64,000 bases of DNA, taken from NCBI GenBank assembly GCA_965206655.1, contig CBDBKC010000038.1, positions 682,001 to 746,000 of the forward strand. Reading direction: 5' to 3'. Source of the stretch: JAPPLB01 sp965206655. GTDB taxonomy: Bacteria > Acidobacteriota > Terriglobia > Bryobacterales > UBA6623. The first letter of the stretch is position 1. The number at the start of each line of letters is the position of its first letter. Made by a program: the position numbers and the translations under genes. Below are positions 1-8,392 of the stretch, piece by piece. The notes under the pieces were generated by a model. It was not told the DNA's origin. It was given only the letters and a program-made list of their open reading frames with translations, and ran no database searches.

Positions 1-1
1 C

Positions 2-58
2 GTCTACGAAGGGCCGGATGCCATTGAGGTGCCGCCGCTAGCTGTGACCTTTCAATAG
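2..58 (+). pseudogene. Possible 3' remnant of a gene cut by the IS481 element
   Basis: The first 42 bases can be read as an open frame (VYEGPDAIEVPPL) that runs into the left end of the IS481 element and meets a TAG inside it at 56-58. This would fit a gene interrupted by the insertion, with its 5' part outside the window. The stretch is too short to identify any family, and coding is only inferred from the open frame. Confidence 0.2.
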
Positions 59-1068
59 GTTGTTCATTCGGTCCCGGACCAAGGAAGCTGGAGTTATCCC
101 ACAACAGCAACCTTGGAGAGACCGAATGAACATCCATCAGAATGCACGATTGACACCGAAAGGTCGAGCCCTGTTGGTTCGCCGCGTCCTCGGTGGGGAG
201 AACGCACAGGCCGCCGCGGCGGCCTGTGGCGTCTCAGAGCGAACCGTACGCAAATGGCTCGCGCGGTTTCGGGCTGAGGGTCAGGCCGGTCTCGTCGACC
301 GCTCCTCACGCCCCCTTCGCAGCCCGCGCCGCACTGCTGCGCCCAGCGCGGCCCGTGTCGTTGCTCTGCGCCGACAACGTTGGGCCGGCTACCGCATTGC
401 CACTCGTGTCGGAGTCTCTCAGGCCACCGTCAGCCGCATTTTGCGCCGCGCCGGCCTCAACCGCATCCGCGATCTCGAACCCGCCCCGCCCGTGCGCCGC
501 TACGAACACCCCGCACCCGGCGATCTGTTACATCTCGATATCAAGAAGCTCGGCCGCTTCCAGCGCGCCGGTCATCGCGTCACCTCCGACAAATCCCACC
601 GCTGCCGCGGCGCTGGCTGGGAATTCGTGCACGTCGCCATCGACGACCACTCCCGTGTGGCTTTCTCCCAGATCCTCTCCGATGAGCGGAGCGACTCCGC
701 CGTAGCTTTCCTCAATGCTGCCGTCGGTTACTATCGCTCGCTCGGCGTCCGCATCCGCCGCCTGCTCACCGACAACGGCTCTTGTTACCGCTCCCGGCTC
801 TTCCGCGATGCCTGCCGTCGTCTCGATATCCGTCATCGCTTCACACGGCCTTACACGCCGCGCACCAACGGCAAAGCCGAACGCTTCATCCAGACCGCTC
901 TGAGAGAATGGGCTTACGCTCGCTCCTACTGCTCATCCCAGCAGCGCGCTGCCCATCTGTTACCCTGGCTGCACGACTACAACTGGCATCGCCCTCACGC
1001 CGCTCTCCGCTATCGTCCGCCCTTCTCCAGACTCATGCTTCCTATGAACAACCTGTTGACACTCCACA
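43..1068 (+). mobile_element. IS481-family insertion sequence, copy 1 (1026 bp)
   Basis: The ends were set by comparing this copy with the second one at 41595-42620; both are exactly 1026 bp. The terminal inverted repeats are imperfect: left TGTGACCTTTCAATAGGTTG, right end read inward TGTGGAGTGTCAACAGGTTG, both continuing TTCAT. The element begins with TGT, as IS481 elements do. The left flank is gCTAGc; the right flank lacks CTAG, so no target duplication is visible. The only difference I noticed between the two copies is one silent base in the transposase. Confidence 0.9.
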
Positions 1069-1079
1069 AAGCGGAGTAG
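126..1079 (+). CDS. IS481-family transposase
   Basis: DDE transposase that cuts and joins the ends of its own element. The ATG at 126 is chosen because the family typically begins MNIHQNARLTP; an upstream TTG at 60 is also open. The N-terminus is a helix-turn-helix region (about residues 15-110, with GVSERTVRKWLARFR and GVSQATVSRILRRAGL). An rve integrase core follows, with D in LHLDIKK, D in LLTDNGS and E in GKAERFIQ, and then the Y-N-x-x-R-P-H motif (YNWHRPHAAL). Oddly, the element carries no stop codon: translation leaves the IS at 1068 and ends at a TAG 9 bases into flanking DNA. Confidence 0.92.
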   Translation: MNIHQNARLTPKGRALLVRRVLGGENAQAAAAACGVSERTVRKWLARFRAEGQAGLVDRSSRPLRSPRRTAAPSAARVVALRRQRWAGYRIATRVGVSQATVSRILRRAGLNRIRDLEPAPPVRRYEHPAPGDLLHLDIKKLGRFQRAGHRVTSDKSHRCRGAGWEFVHVAIDDHSRVAFSQILSDERSDSAVAFLNAAVGYYRSLGVRIRRLLTDNGSCYRSRLFRDACRRLDIRHRFTRPYTPRTNGKAERFIQTALREWAYARSYCSSQQRAAHLLPWLHDYNWHRPHAALRYRPPFSRLMLPMNNLLTLHKAE

Positions 1080-1096
1080 CGATTACCTAGGTTTCC

Positions 1097-2542
1097 CTAT
1101 CGCTTCGCCGCCAGCTTTCGTTTTAGTTCAAGCAGACAGGTCTCGAGACCGACCTGGTATCGGGCTAACGGGGATGCGGCCGTTACCGCCGAATCCAGGG
1201 ATTCGACCTGGGTTAAACATCGCCGCCGCATCTCATCCATCGAGGGTGACGAATTGACAGGCTGACCTCTACGAAACACCGGAAGCAGCAAATCTTCCGA
1301 GTCACATTCCGCCGGAATCTCGATTTCCTGACCGGGTTCGGTCACGTCGTATCCGCTCCACACTGACTCGGGTCGGCTCGTCTCGTCATAAATCAAATCC
1401 GCCACAAACCCGCCATCTCGGGAGAACCGCCGCACCTGCTGAATCCCAGGCGTCGACCCCTTCGCAGGGTCGTCTGACAGCTTGATCTTGTTCTTCCATT
1501 CGCCGCCCGGTTCGCGAATGGCCGAAATCTTGTAGACCCCCGTCAAAGCCGGCTCATCGTAAGCCGTCGCCAGGCGCGTTCCCACCCCCCAGACCGCGAT
1601 CTTCGCACCGCGTTGCCTGAGTTCGGTGATGTTGTACTCGTCCAGATCACTCGACGCCACGATCGCCGCATCCTTGAAACCCGCCTCATCGAGCATGCGA
1701 CGCGCCTTGATGCTCAGATCAGCCAAGTCACCTGAGTCGAGGCGAATTCCGATCATGTTGTGGCCACGCTCCCGAAGCGCCCGCCCCGCCTGAATCGCGT
1801 GCCCGACGCCCTCGACCGTATCGTACGTATCCACCAGGAAGATACAGTTATTCGGCATCGCCCGCGCGTATGCCTCGAACGACTCGGCTTCCGTGTCGAA
1901 CGACATCACCCAACTGTGAGCGTGCGTTCCCTTCACCGGGATGCCGTAGGCTTTGCCCGCCAACACGTTCGATGTTCCCGCGCACCCCCCGACATAGGCC
2001 GCCCGGCTTGCCGATAGACCGCCGTCCATGCCCTGCGCTCGCCGCAACCCGAACTCCAGTACGGGCTCGCCCTGCGCGGCCATGCAGACCCGTGCTGCCT
2101 TCGTCGCAATCAGCGTCGGGAAATTGACCAACGTCAGCAGCGGTGTTTCGAGAAGTTGGCAATGCAGCAAGGGCCCTTGGACTCGCACGAGCGGTTCCTG
2201 AGGAAAGACCACCGTCCCCTCGGGTATCGCATCCACATCGCCTTCGAATTTCAGCCCGCGCAAGTACTCGAGGAATGCCGCTTCGAAAAGCGGCTCGCCG
2301 TCGTTGCCCTTTAGCGTTCCGAGGTACTCGCAATCAGAATCATCGAAGCCGAAGCGATCAAGGAATTCGATGACTTGTGCAAGACCGCAGCAAACCGCAA
2401 ACCCTCCCCGAAACGGGTTCTTGCGAAAGAAGAGATGAAACACGGCCTCGTGGCGGGCCATCCCTGTCTTCCAATAGCCCTGCGCCATCGTGAGCTGATA
2501 CAGGTCGGTCAGCAGCGCGAGGGAGCCGCTTAGCGTAATCAT
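1097..2542 (-). CDS. pncB: Nicotinate phosphoribosyltransferase
   Basis: Converts nicotinate and PRPP to nicotinate mononucleotide in the Preiss-Handler NAD salvage pathway, in the cytoplasm. The 481 residues match the bacterial NAPRTase length. Visible family features are the N-terminal LLTDLYQLTMAQGYW, the central GTHAHSWVM around residues 205-213 (substrate-binding histidines), and RLDSGDLADLS around 270, the PRPP/phosphate region of type II phosphoribosyltransferases. It starts at an ATG 10 bases downstream of the end of the CehA-like gene, which is read in the same direction, so the two may be cotranscribed. It ends 28 bases from the IS481 element. Confidence 0.95.
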   Translation of the reverse strand: MITLSGSLALLTDLYQLTMAQGYWKTGMARHEAVFHLFFRKNPFRGGFAVCCGLAQVIEFLDRFGFDDSDCEYLGTLKGNDGEPLFEAAFLEYLRGLKFEGDVDAIPEGTVVFPQEPLVRVQGPLLHCQLLETPLLTLVNFPTLIATKAARVCMAAQGEPVLEFGLRRAQGMDGGLSASRAAYVGGCAGTSNVLAGKAYGIPVKGTHAHSWVMSFDTEAESFEAYARAMPNNCIFLVDTYDTVEGVGHAIQAGRALRERGHNMIGIRLDSGDLADLSIKARRMLDEAGFKDAAIVASSDLDEYNITELRQRGAKIAVWGVGTRLATAYDEPALTGVYKISAIREPGGEWKNKIKLSDDPAKGSTPGIQQVRRFSRDGGFVADLIYDETSRPESVWSGYDVTEPGQEIEIPAECDSEDLLLPVFRRGQPVNSSPSMDEMRRRCLTQVESLDSAVTAASPLARYQVGLETCLLELKRKLAAKR

Positions 2543-2552
2543 GGGGAGTTCG

Positions 2553-4226
2553 CTATCGGCTCGCCGGCCAAGGTGGTTGCGGCCCCTGTAGTATCCGCCG
2601 GGTGCGTTCCGCCAGATCCATCAGTTCGGTTCGCTGCTCTTCGAACTCGAAAACCAATCCCGCGGTCTTGTAGAACTCGATTTCAGCCTCCCATTTCCGC
2701 AGAACCGACTCTCGATCGGCCCGCACATGGACAGGTTGTCGGTTCTTCAAAACATACACCGGGTTGGTGTGTGCCCAAATCCGTATGTCATCGCGCAGCC
2801 GGGGGCTCTCGGTGCGCGCGGCGATCCATGTGCTCTCATCGAGTTCGACCTCGAACGGGAGCGTTAACTCTGTCTTTGTACCGTCGCCTTTTATCGAGGC
2901 GATCACCTTGCCGTTCGCCACGATCTCCAGATAGTCGAGCGGTTGATGGAAAACGACGGTCGCCGTTCCCCGCACCTTCGTTGACTCGCCGTCCCAATCG
3001 ATCAGTGCGCCTGAGCGGCTTCCGTTGACCGTGAAATCGAGCAGTGGCCCGTTACTCACAACCGCGTCGCCGCGCTTGACCGCATCCGCCCAGGTATCCC
3101 AGGCGGATTCGCCCGGCTCGGCCTTAACGAGCGTTCGCTCCGGTCCCAGCAGGGGGAGACGCCTTTCCCACGGGATGAAGTGGTCCGTCGGGTCGGGCCA
3201 GTCGCAGCCCGCCGTGCCCGTCACGCGGAAACCGGCATTGAGCAACTCGTACCAGCCTTCCGTTTTGATCAGTGCATACTGCATCACCTCGACAAAGTCG
3301 AGCGTATTCAGCGCCAAGTTCATGATGAACTGCGAATGTTCGCGGCTCCCGTGGAAGTGCGCGTAGCCCACCATCCCCCCGGCCCTCCGTCCCTCGAAAA
3401 ACGTGATGTAAGGGTGCGGATAGGCGTAGGGAGAGTTGCCATACATATCACCGATTCCCAGGGGCCGGATGAGCCTATTCCCACCCAGCACGAGAACGTG
3501 TCCGAAGAAGTCGCTGCGCGTTTCGTGCCCTGAGCGAATCGACTGCCCCGGTCGCCGCGCTTCGCCTTCCGTACCCCAGGCGTACTGCACGCCGAAATGT
3601 TGCTGGCGCTGGCCTTCGAGATTGTTGAGCACATGCAGGTCTTCCGCCTCCATCCAGCGCAGAAGCAAATCGTCGTCTTCGCGCGACCGCATGATGTGGA
3701 CATGGTCGTCCGCGCTGATCCACTGCTCCTGCCGCCCTGGCGCCATAGGCTTGACCTTGGCCACGACCGTCTTCTCCTCGTTGGGGCCGACCTCGAACTC
3801 TACGACGGCCGGCTCGTAGAACAGTCCGTGATAGACCTCCAGCCTGTATTCCTTCCCCGGCGGAATGTCGAACGTGGCCTTCCCCTTGGTCAAGATGACG
3901 TGAGACATGTCGCGCACGGTAATTTCGAGCGCATCCGGGTCGTTGGAGCGGCGCCAGGGGCGGTTGCGGTAGAAATTGTCTTGTTTGAAGGCGATCAGGC
4001 TATCCGTCGGGCTTAGCCGAAAGAGCCGGTCACTGCGAAACAGATAAATACGCGCGGGAACGACTCGCCCCGTGTCCTCTCTCTGAACGACAATCGTCAC
4101 CCGTGCTGAGTAGTCGGGTCGTAAGGAGGGGTCGCGAAACTGCGCCACGGCGGCGCTGATCGACAGTATCGCCAAAAGCAGCAGTTCGCCCACGCAGCGG
4201 ACCAGGGATGTTCTTTTCATCGCCAT
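2553..4226 (-). CDS. CehA/McbA-family (PHP-like) metallohydrolase, secreted
   Basis: 557-residue exported protein. The N-terminus (MKRTSLVRCVGELLLLAILS) is a signal peptide ending near AAVAQ. Residues about 35-165 form a beta-rich leader, and the catalytic part begins with SADDHVHIMRSREDDD, an HxH metal motif of the CehA/PHP-like family, followed by HFHGSREH. Known family members hydrolyse phosphoesters or carbamates, but many acidobacterial homologues have no assigned substrate and I do not assign one. The ATG at 4226 is used; a second ATG at 4220 gives a more usual MKRTS start. Same strand as pncB, 10 bases apart. Confidence 0.75.
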   Translation of the reverse strand: MAMKRTSLVRCVGELLLLAILSISAAVAQFRDPSLRPDYSARVTIVVQREDTGRVVPARIYLFRSDRLFRLSPTDSLIAFKQDNFYRNRPWRRSNDPDALEITVRDMSHVILTKGKATFDIPPGKEYRLEVYHGLFYEPAVVEFEVGPNEEKTVVAKVKPMAPGRQEQWISADDHVHIMRSREDDDLLLRWMEAEDLHVLNNLEGQRQQHFGVQYAWGTEGEARRPGQSIRSGHETRSDFFGHVLVLGGNRLIRPLGIGDMYGNSPYAYPHPYITFFEGRRAGGMVGYAHFHGSREHSQFIMNLALNTLDFVEVMQYALIKTEGWYELLNAGFRVTGTAGCDWPDPTDHFIPWERRLPLLGPERTLVKAEPGESAWDTWADAVKRGDAVVSNGPLLDFTVNGSRSGALIDWDGESTKVRGTATVVFHQPLDYLEIVANGKVIASIKGDGTKTELTLPFEVELDESTWIAARTESPRLRDDIRIWAHTNPVYVLKNRQPVHVRADRESVLRKWEAEIEFYKTAGLVFEFEEQRTELMDLAERTRRILQGPQPPWPASR

Positions 4227-4328
4227 GCAGTAGCGATTCTAATGGAATACGACGCAACTTGCGTTCGGCCGCGCTCCGGATCGAGCGCCAATGTAACGAG
4301 CCATCCGATTCCGCTAGAATCGTCCCTT

Positions 4329-4784
4329 ATGAAGATTGCCATCGGCGCCGACCACGGCGGCTTCGAACTCAAACAGGAAATCGGCAAGTTCCTCGCATCC
4401 GATGGACACGAAGTTGTCGACCTCGGAGCGTGTGAATACGACGCCCTCGACGACTATCCCGACTTCGCCCTGGCCGTCGCTCGGGCTGTCGCGGCGGGCG
4501 AGGCCAATCGGGGCATCATTGTCTGCGGCAGCGGTGTCGGCGCGTGTGTCGCCGCCAACAAAATCCGCGGCGCCCGCGCTGGGCTGTGTCACGACACTTA
4601 CTCCGCGCATCAAGGCGTTGAGCATGACGACATGAACGTGCTCTGCCTCGGCGCCCGTATTATCGGGATCGAGATCGCCCGCGAAATCGTCCGGTCGTAC
4701 GTCGGTGCAGGCTTTTCCGGGGAAGAGCGGCACCAACGCCGGCTCAACAAAGTTCTCGAAGCCGAGCGGGGCGATTCCGATTAA
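4329..4784 (+). CDS. rpiB: Ribose-5-phosphate isomerase B
   Basis: Interconverts ribose 5-phosphate and ribulose 5-phosphate in the pentose phosphate pathway. From the ATG at 4329 it is 151 residues, the usual RpiB length, and begins with the family signature MKIAIGADHGGFELK. The catalytic CGSGVG loop and the ARAGLCHDTYSAHQGVEHDD segment, with histidines for phosphate binding and ring opening, are intact. The open frame extends upstream to 4242, but that extension has no family similarity. It is divergent from the CehA-like gene and is followed 29 bases later by the esterase gene, suggesting cotranscription. Confidence 0.95.
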   Translation: MKIAIGADHGGFELKQEIGKFLASDGHEVVDLGACEYDALDDYPDFALAVARAVAAGEANRGIIVCGSGVGACVAANKIRGARAGLCHDTYSAHQGVEHDDMNVLCLGARIIGIEIAREIVRSYVGAGFSGEERHQRRLNKVLEAERGDSD

Positions 4785-4813
4785 CGGTAGTCTGAAGGGG
4801 TCGGACGCTCTCG

Positions 4814-5458
4814 ATGCCGAACGTTCTCTACCTGCACGGATTCGCGTCGAGCCCCGATTCGCAGAAAGCCCGCTTTTTCTACAACCAATTCAACGTCATC
4901 GGCGCCGACATGCACGTCCCTGACTTGGCGCCGGGACCATTCCGGGACACGACGGTTTCCTCCCAGCTTGAGATCGTTGAGCGTACCGCAGCCGAGGCTG
5001 AGCCGTGCCTCATCATCGGGTCGAGCCTAGGAGGCTATCTAGCTGCTCTGTACGCCGCCCGCCACCCGGAGCTTCGTTGCGGCGTCGTGCTCCTCGCCCC
5101 CGCATTCGATTTCGTCCGCCGATGGTCCGAGCGACTCGGAGAAGCCCAGCTCAAGGCTTGGCGCGAGGAGGGTGAACTGGCCGTCTACCACTACGGTGAG
5201 CAAGGCATGTCAGCCATCGGCTACCCGTTCTACGAAGACGCTCTTCAGCATGAAGCGGCGCCCAGCATCAGCCAGCCCACGCTTATCTTCCACGGCCAGT
5301 ATGATGATGTCGTGGATAGCGCTTCTTCGGTTGAGTACGCGTGGCGGAACCTGGATGCGGAGTTGGAGCTTTTAGAATCCGACCATCAGTTGCTCGACGT
5401 TCTCCAGCCCATCTGGGACCGCACCTTGCATCTCTATCGAAGAATTGAACCCTTCTAG
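4814..5458 (+). CDS. YqiA/YcfP-family alpha/beta hydrolase
   Basis: Small cytoplasmic esterase-like protein, 214 residues. The start MPNVLYLHGFASSPDSQKA is typical of the YqiA group. The nucleophile elbow is GSSLGG (about residue 72), the acid is probably in FHGQYDDVVDS, and the histidine is in ESDHQLLD near the C-terminus, so the triad looks complete. E. coli YqiA has thioesterase/esterase activity on short acyl substrates; the natural substrate here is unknown. It lies directly downstream of rpiB, and its 3' end comes within 32 bases of the chosen sigma factor start. Confidence 0.85.
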   Translation: MPNVLYLHGFASSPDSQKARFFYNQFNVIGADMHVPDLAPGPFRDTTVSSQLEIVERTAAEAEPCLIIGSSLGGYLAALYAARHPELRCGVVLLAPAFDFVRRWSERLGEAQLKAWREEGELAVYHYGEQGMSAIGYPFYEDALQHEAAPSISQPTLIFHGQYDDVVDSASSVEYAWRNLDAELELLESDHQLLDVLQPIWDRTLHLYRRIEPF

Positions 5459-5489
5459 AACCGAAGGGCGTATCCTGTATTTGAAGGCG

Positions 5490-6044
5490 ATGGAAAGTTC
5501 GCCAAGGCGATTGGTAGACAACGCGCTTCAGGATCCTGAAGCGTTTGGGGAGATCATCGACCATCACAAGTCGATGGTCTTTAGTGTCGCCTATCACTTC
5601 TTCGGGAACCGGTCGGTAGCCGAGGATGTAGCGCAGGACGTTTATCTGGAGTTGTACAAGAATTTGGAGCGGATCGAGTCGGATCTGCACCTGACCTTCT
5701 GGCTTCGGCAGGCGGTCACAAGGAAGTGCATCGACTACACGCGGCGGCTCAAGCATAGGCGCTATCAGCCGCTCGAAGAGGTAGTCGAGCCCAAGGCGAA
5801 GGAGTCCTCCTGGGACCCCATGCTGGCGGAAACACTTCGCAAGAAGGTCCAAACTCTGCCGAAGAAGATGAGAATGGTGGTCGTCCTGCGCTTTCAGGAG
5901 GACCTGAAGTTGTCGGAGATCGCTGAAGCGCTGGACATGCCGCTCAATACGGTAAAGACAACGCTTCGCCGGGCTCTGGCGCGGTTGAGGGATAGGGTTG
6001 AGGAGCTAGAGGGGGAAATGGTTTATGGAGCGGGTCGAATTTGA
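5490..6044 (+). CDS. ECF-type RNA polymerase sigma factor
   Basis: 184-residue sigma-70 family protein that should direct RNA polymerase to a small set of promoters. Region 2 is visible as MVFSVAYHFFGNRSVAEDVAQDVYLELYKN and TFWLRQAVTRKCIDYTRR, and region 4 as LPKKMRMVVVLRFQEDLKLSEIAEALDMPLNTVKTTLRRALARLRD. The ATG at 5490 is preferred over the 5445 extension, which overlaps the esterase gene. The stop at 6044 overlaps the start of the membrane protein at 6025 by 20 bases, a typical sigma/anti-sigma arrangement. Confidence 0.9.
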   Translation: MESSPRRLVDNALQDPEAFGEIIDHHKSMVFSVAYHFFGNRSVAEDVAQDVYLELYKNLERIESDLHLTFWLRQAVTRKCIDYTRRLKHRRYQPLEEVVEPKAKESSWDPMLAETLRKKVQTLPKKMRMVVVLRFQEDLKLSEIAEALDMPLNTVKTTLRRALARLRDRVEELEGEMVYGAGRI

Positions 6045-6333
6045 ACTAAAGGAGGCCCTGGCGCGCCGCGAACCTGCGGCGGGCTTCACGGAGAGGCTCA
6101 TGCGCGAGGTGAGAGCCGAGCCCGGGCCCCGTCACGGGCCTTGGCGCTGGGTGGCCGCCGGTGCGATGGCCGCTTCGTTGGGCTTGGGCGTCTTTGTCTA
6201 CAACGAAAGACAGGCCTTCGCGGCTCGGCAGGCGGAAGCCGACTTAGTCCTTACTCTGCAACTCGCCGGCCTGAAGATCAATCAAGCTCGTGACGCTGTG
6301 TTGCGTCCACGAGTCGGGGAGTTACAGCCATGA
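6025..6333 (+). CDS. Small single-span membrane protein, probable anti-sigma partner
   Basis: 102 residues: a charged N-terminal region (MERVEFELKEALARREPAAG), one membrane helix at about residues 41-60 (WVAAGAMAASLGLGVFVYN) and a helical C-terminus. No HxxxCxxC zinc anti-sigma motif is present, so assignment as anti-sigma factor rests only on size, single span and its position overlapping the sigma gene. It overlaps the next gene by 4 bases (ATGA), so the three genes are translationally coupled. Confidence 0.65.
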   Translation: MERVEFELKEALARREPAAGFTERLMREVRAEPGPRHGPWRWVAAGAMAASLGLGVFVYNERQAFAARQAEADLVLTLQLAGLKINQARDAVLRPRVGELQP

Positions 6334-6923
6334 ACAAGGCCATCTGCCTATTAGCATTCGTAGCCCTCTGCGCGCCCCTGGCCGCGCAAGAAGGTGCGCA
6401 GCTTCGCATGGACCTGCAGCACTTGGAGGACAAGGCCGAAGAGTCGGTCAGCGTCGACCTCGACGGCCAGTCGCTTGAAGGCGGTCGCAAGCTGCTGATG
6501 CTAAGAGGCGTCACCGAGCCCGTCAAGAGCCTATTGGAAAAACTCAAAGGCGTCTATCTCCGCCGTTTTTGGTTCAAGAAAAAGGAAGCCTACAGCCAAG
6601 AGGACGTGAGCCGCATCCACGACCAATTCGAGGGCCCTAATTGGGTTCGCCTGATCGAAGTCAAAGACCGTGGCAAGACGCAGAACGTCGGCGTTTATTC
6701 CTACGTCGAAAACGAGGAGGTCACTGGATTCACCGTTGTCTCGGAAGAAGAACAGGAGTTCACGGTCGTCAACATCGTCGGCCCCATCGATCTCGAAACG
6801 CTCTCCGGTCTCGGCGACAGCATGGGTATCCCCGCCATGAAGATTGCCACGACCGAGCTTCCTGTGAAGCCGCCGCTCTCAAATCCCCAGGTGGAGAAAC
6901 CGGCAGTCAGTAAGAAGAAGTAG
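6330..6923 (+). CDS. Secreted DUF4252-family protein
   Basis: 197 residues with a clear signal peptide (MNKAICLLAFVALCAPLAAQ). The mature part resembles DUF4252: an N-terminal amphipathic segment, an LRGVTEPVKSLLEKLKGVYLRRFWF core, then two predicted beta segments (NVGVYSYVENEEVTGFTVV, EFTVVNIVGPIDLETLS), ending in a proline/lysine tail. DUF4252 has no established function. Its place as third gene of the sigma factor operon suggests an envelope protein sensed or controlled by that sigma factor (inference). Confidence 0.7.
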   Translation: MNKAICLLAFVALCAPLAAQEGAQLRMDLQHLEDKAEESVSVDLDGQSLEGGRKLLMLRGVTEPVKSLLEKLKGVYLRRFWFKKKEAYSQEDVSRIHDQFEGPNWVRLIEVKDRGKTQNVGVYSYVENEEVTGFTVVSEEEQEFTVVNIVGPIDLETLSGLGDSMGIPAMKIATTELPVKPPLSNPQVEKPAVSKKK

Positions 6924-7202
6924 CGCCGAGCGCGGAATCATCCGCGTGAAATGTAGGGGCACAGCATGCTGTGCCCGCGGCTCCAGTAGCGGCCGGCACT
7001 TATTTCGGTCACTGGAGGGTGTGAAAAAATCGGGGCTGTCACAAGCGCGGGCCAAACCACTCGCTGATTCGCGAGGACTTAGAGGAAACGCGGCTGACCG
7101 CCCCAGCATTTGTCGCACCTTCCTATCCCTCTGTTAGAATTTGATCCCGTGGGAACCCGTCGCGCACGCACCGTCGGCATCCGCCCACGCCCGAGGCATT
7201 CC
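6924..7202. other. Intergenic region with a 20-bp palindrome
   Basis: No gene is seen. At 6957-6976 lies a perfect palindrome, GGGCACAGCATGCTGTGCCC, placed 34 bases after the DUF4252 stop. It has no T-run, so a simple intrinsic terminator is not supported; it could be a Rho-assisted end or a dispersed repeat. A GTGAAAAAATCGGGGCTG stretch at about 7020 resembles one at about 13052. Confidence 0.5.
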
Positions 7203-8357
7203 ATGGAAGATCAATCCGCGCAACAACCCTCAACCCGCCGCGACTTCGTCAAAGATACCGGTGTCGCCGCCGCCGGTTGGACTATCATTCAACCCGAATC
7301 GGTCTACGGCGCGCCGACTAACTCCAAAACCAAGGTCGGCCTGCTGGGTTGCGGACGCCGCGGTTCGCGCGTCAGCGAACTCTTCGTCAAGAACGGGAAC
7401 GCCCACCTCACCGCCCTCGCCGACATTTACGACGACCAGATCGCCGCGGCCCGCAAAAGTCTCCCCGCGCCCGACGCCCAAGCGTACAAGAGCGCGCAGG
7501 CCATCCTCGACGCCGACATCGACGCCATCTATATCGCGACGCCGCCCTACATGCACCCCGAGCACTTCGAGCTCGCCGTCGCTTCGGGCAAGCACGTCCT
7601 GATGGAGAAGCCCGTCGCGGTCGACCCCGCCGGTGTCCGCCGCGTCCTCGCCGCCGCCAAGAACATCAAACCCGGCCAAGTCGTCATGGTCGACTACCAG
7701 CAACGCTGGGGTAAGGATTACAAACGCGCTTACGAGATGGTTGTGAACGGCGAAATCGGTGAAATCCGCATGATCCGTTCGGCGTGGCTCAGCGGAGGGC
7801 TTCCGATTCGCAAAGGCCACCCCGAGTCGGAAGAGAAGGTCCGTAACTGGCTCTTCTATAAAGAACTATCAGGCGACATCATCGTCGAGCAGAACTGCCA
7901 CAACATTGATGTCGTCAACTGGTTCACCGGAGCCCACCCCGTCAGCGCCACCGGCTACGGCGCCCGCGTCGTCCGCACCGATATCGGCGACATCATGGAC
8001 AGCCTCGCCGTCAACTACAAGCTCCCCGATGGACGCGTCTACACGCACTCGGCCAATCAGATTTCCGCCGGCGGCTACCGCGACGTAGGCGAATACTTTT
8101 TCGGCACGAAGGGCGTCATCGAGACATCACGCCGCGGCTTCAACGTCCACACCAAGGGCAAGAGCCCTTCCCATCAGGAAACCAACTACAACATTACCGA
8201 GGATGTCATTGAGCACTTCGTCAAAGCCACGCGCGGTGAGGTCCCCGCCGACAACGCCGCGCTCTTCGCCGCCGAAAGTACGCTCACCGCCATCATGGGC
8301 CGCATCGCGATCGACCTGCAGCGCGAAGTCACCTGGGACGAAGTCTTCAACATGTAG
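7203..8357 (+). CDS. Gfo/Idh/MocA-family oxidoreductase, Tat-exported
   Basis: 384 residues from the ATG at 7203. The N-terminus contains a twin-arginine-like signal (STRRDFVKDTGVAAAGW), then a Rossmann NAD(P)-binding motif KVGLLGCGRRGSR and the family motif EKPVAVDP (the EKP of Gfo/Idh/MocA enzymes). The C-terminal alpha/beta domain follows (VEQNCHNIDVVNWFTG). Exported family members of this kind are abundant in Acidobacteriota and Planctomycetota and act on sugars or cyclitols; the substrate here is unknown. The upstream open extension to 7110 does not look like protein of this family. Confidence 0.88.
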   Translation: MEDQSAQQPSTRRDFVKDTGVAAAGWTIIQPESVYGAPTNSKTKVGLLGCGRRGSRVSELFVKNGNAHLTALADIYDDQIAAARKSLPAPDAQAYKSAQAILDADIDAIYIATPPYMHPEHFELAVASGKHVLMEKPVAVDPAGVRRVLAAAKNIKPGQVVMVDYQQRWGKDYKRAYEMVVNGEIGEIRMIRSAWLSGGLPIRKGHPESEEKVRNWLFYKELSGDIIVEQNCHNIDVVNWFTGAHPVSATGYGARVVRTDIGDIMDSLAVNYKLPDGRVYTHSANQISAGGYRDVGEYFFGTKGVIETSRRGFNVHTKGKSPSHQETNYNITEDVIEHFVKATRGEVPADNAALFAAESTLTAIMGRIAIDLQREVTWDEVFNM

Positions 8358-8392
8358 CGGCCTTTTCGCATCACAAGTTGGTTTCAAAGGGC

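Noticed and set aside
37..1074. NCTAGN as a target duplication of IS481 copy 1
   Set aside because: gctagc flanks only the left end; the right flank is aagcgg, so no duplication can be claimed.
6957..6976. 20-bp palindrome as an intrinsic terminator
   Set aside because: There is no T-run after the stem on either strand.
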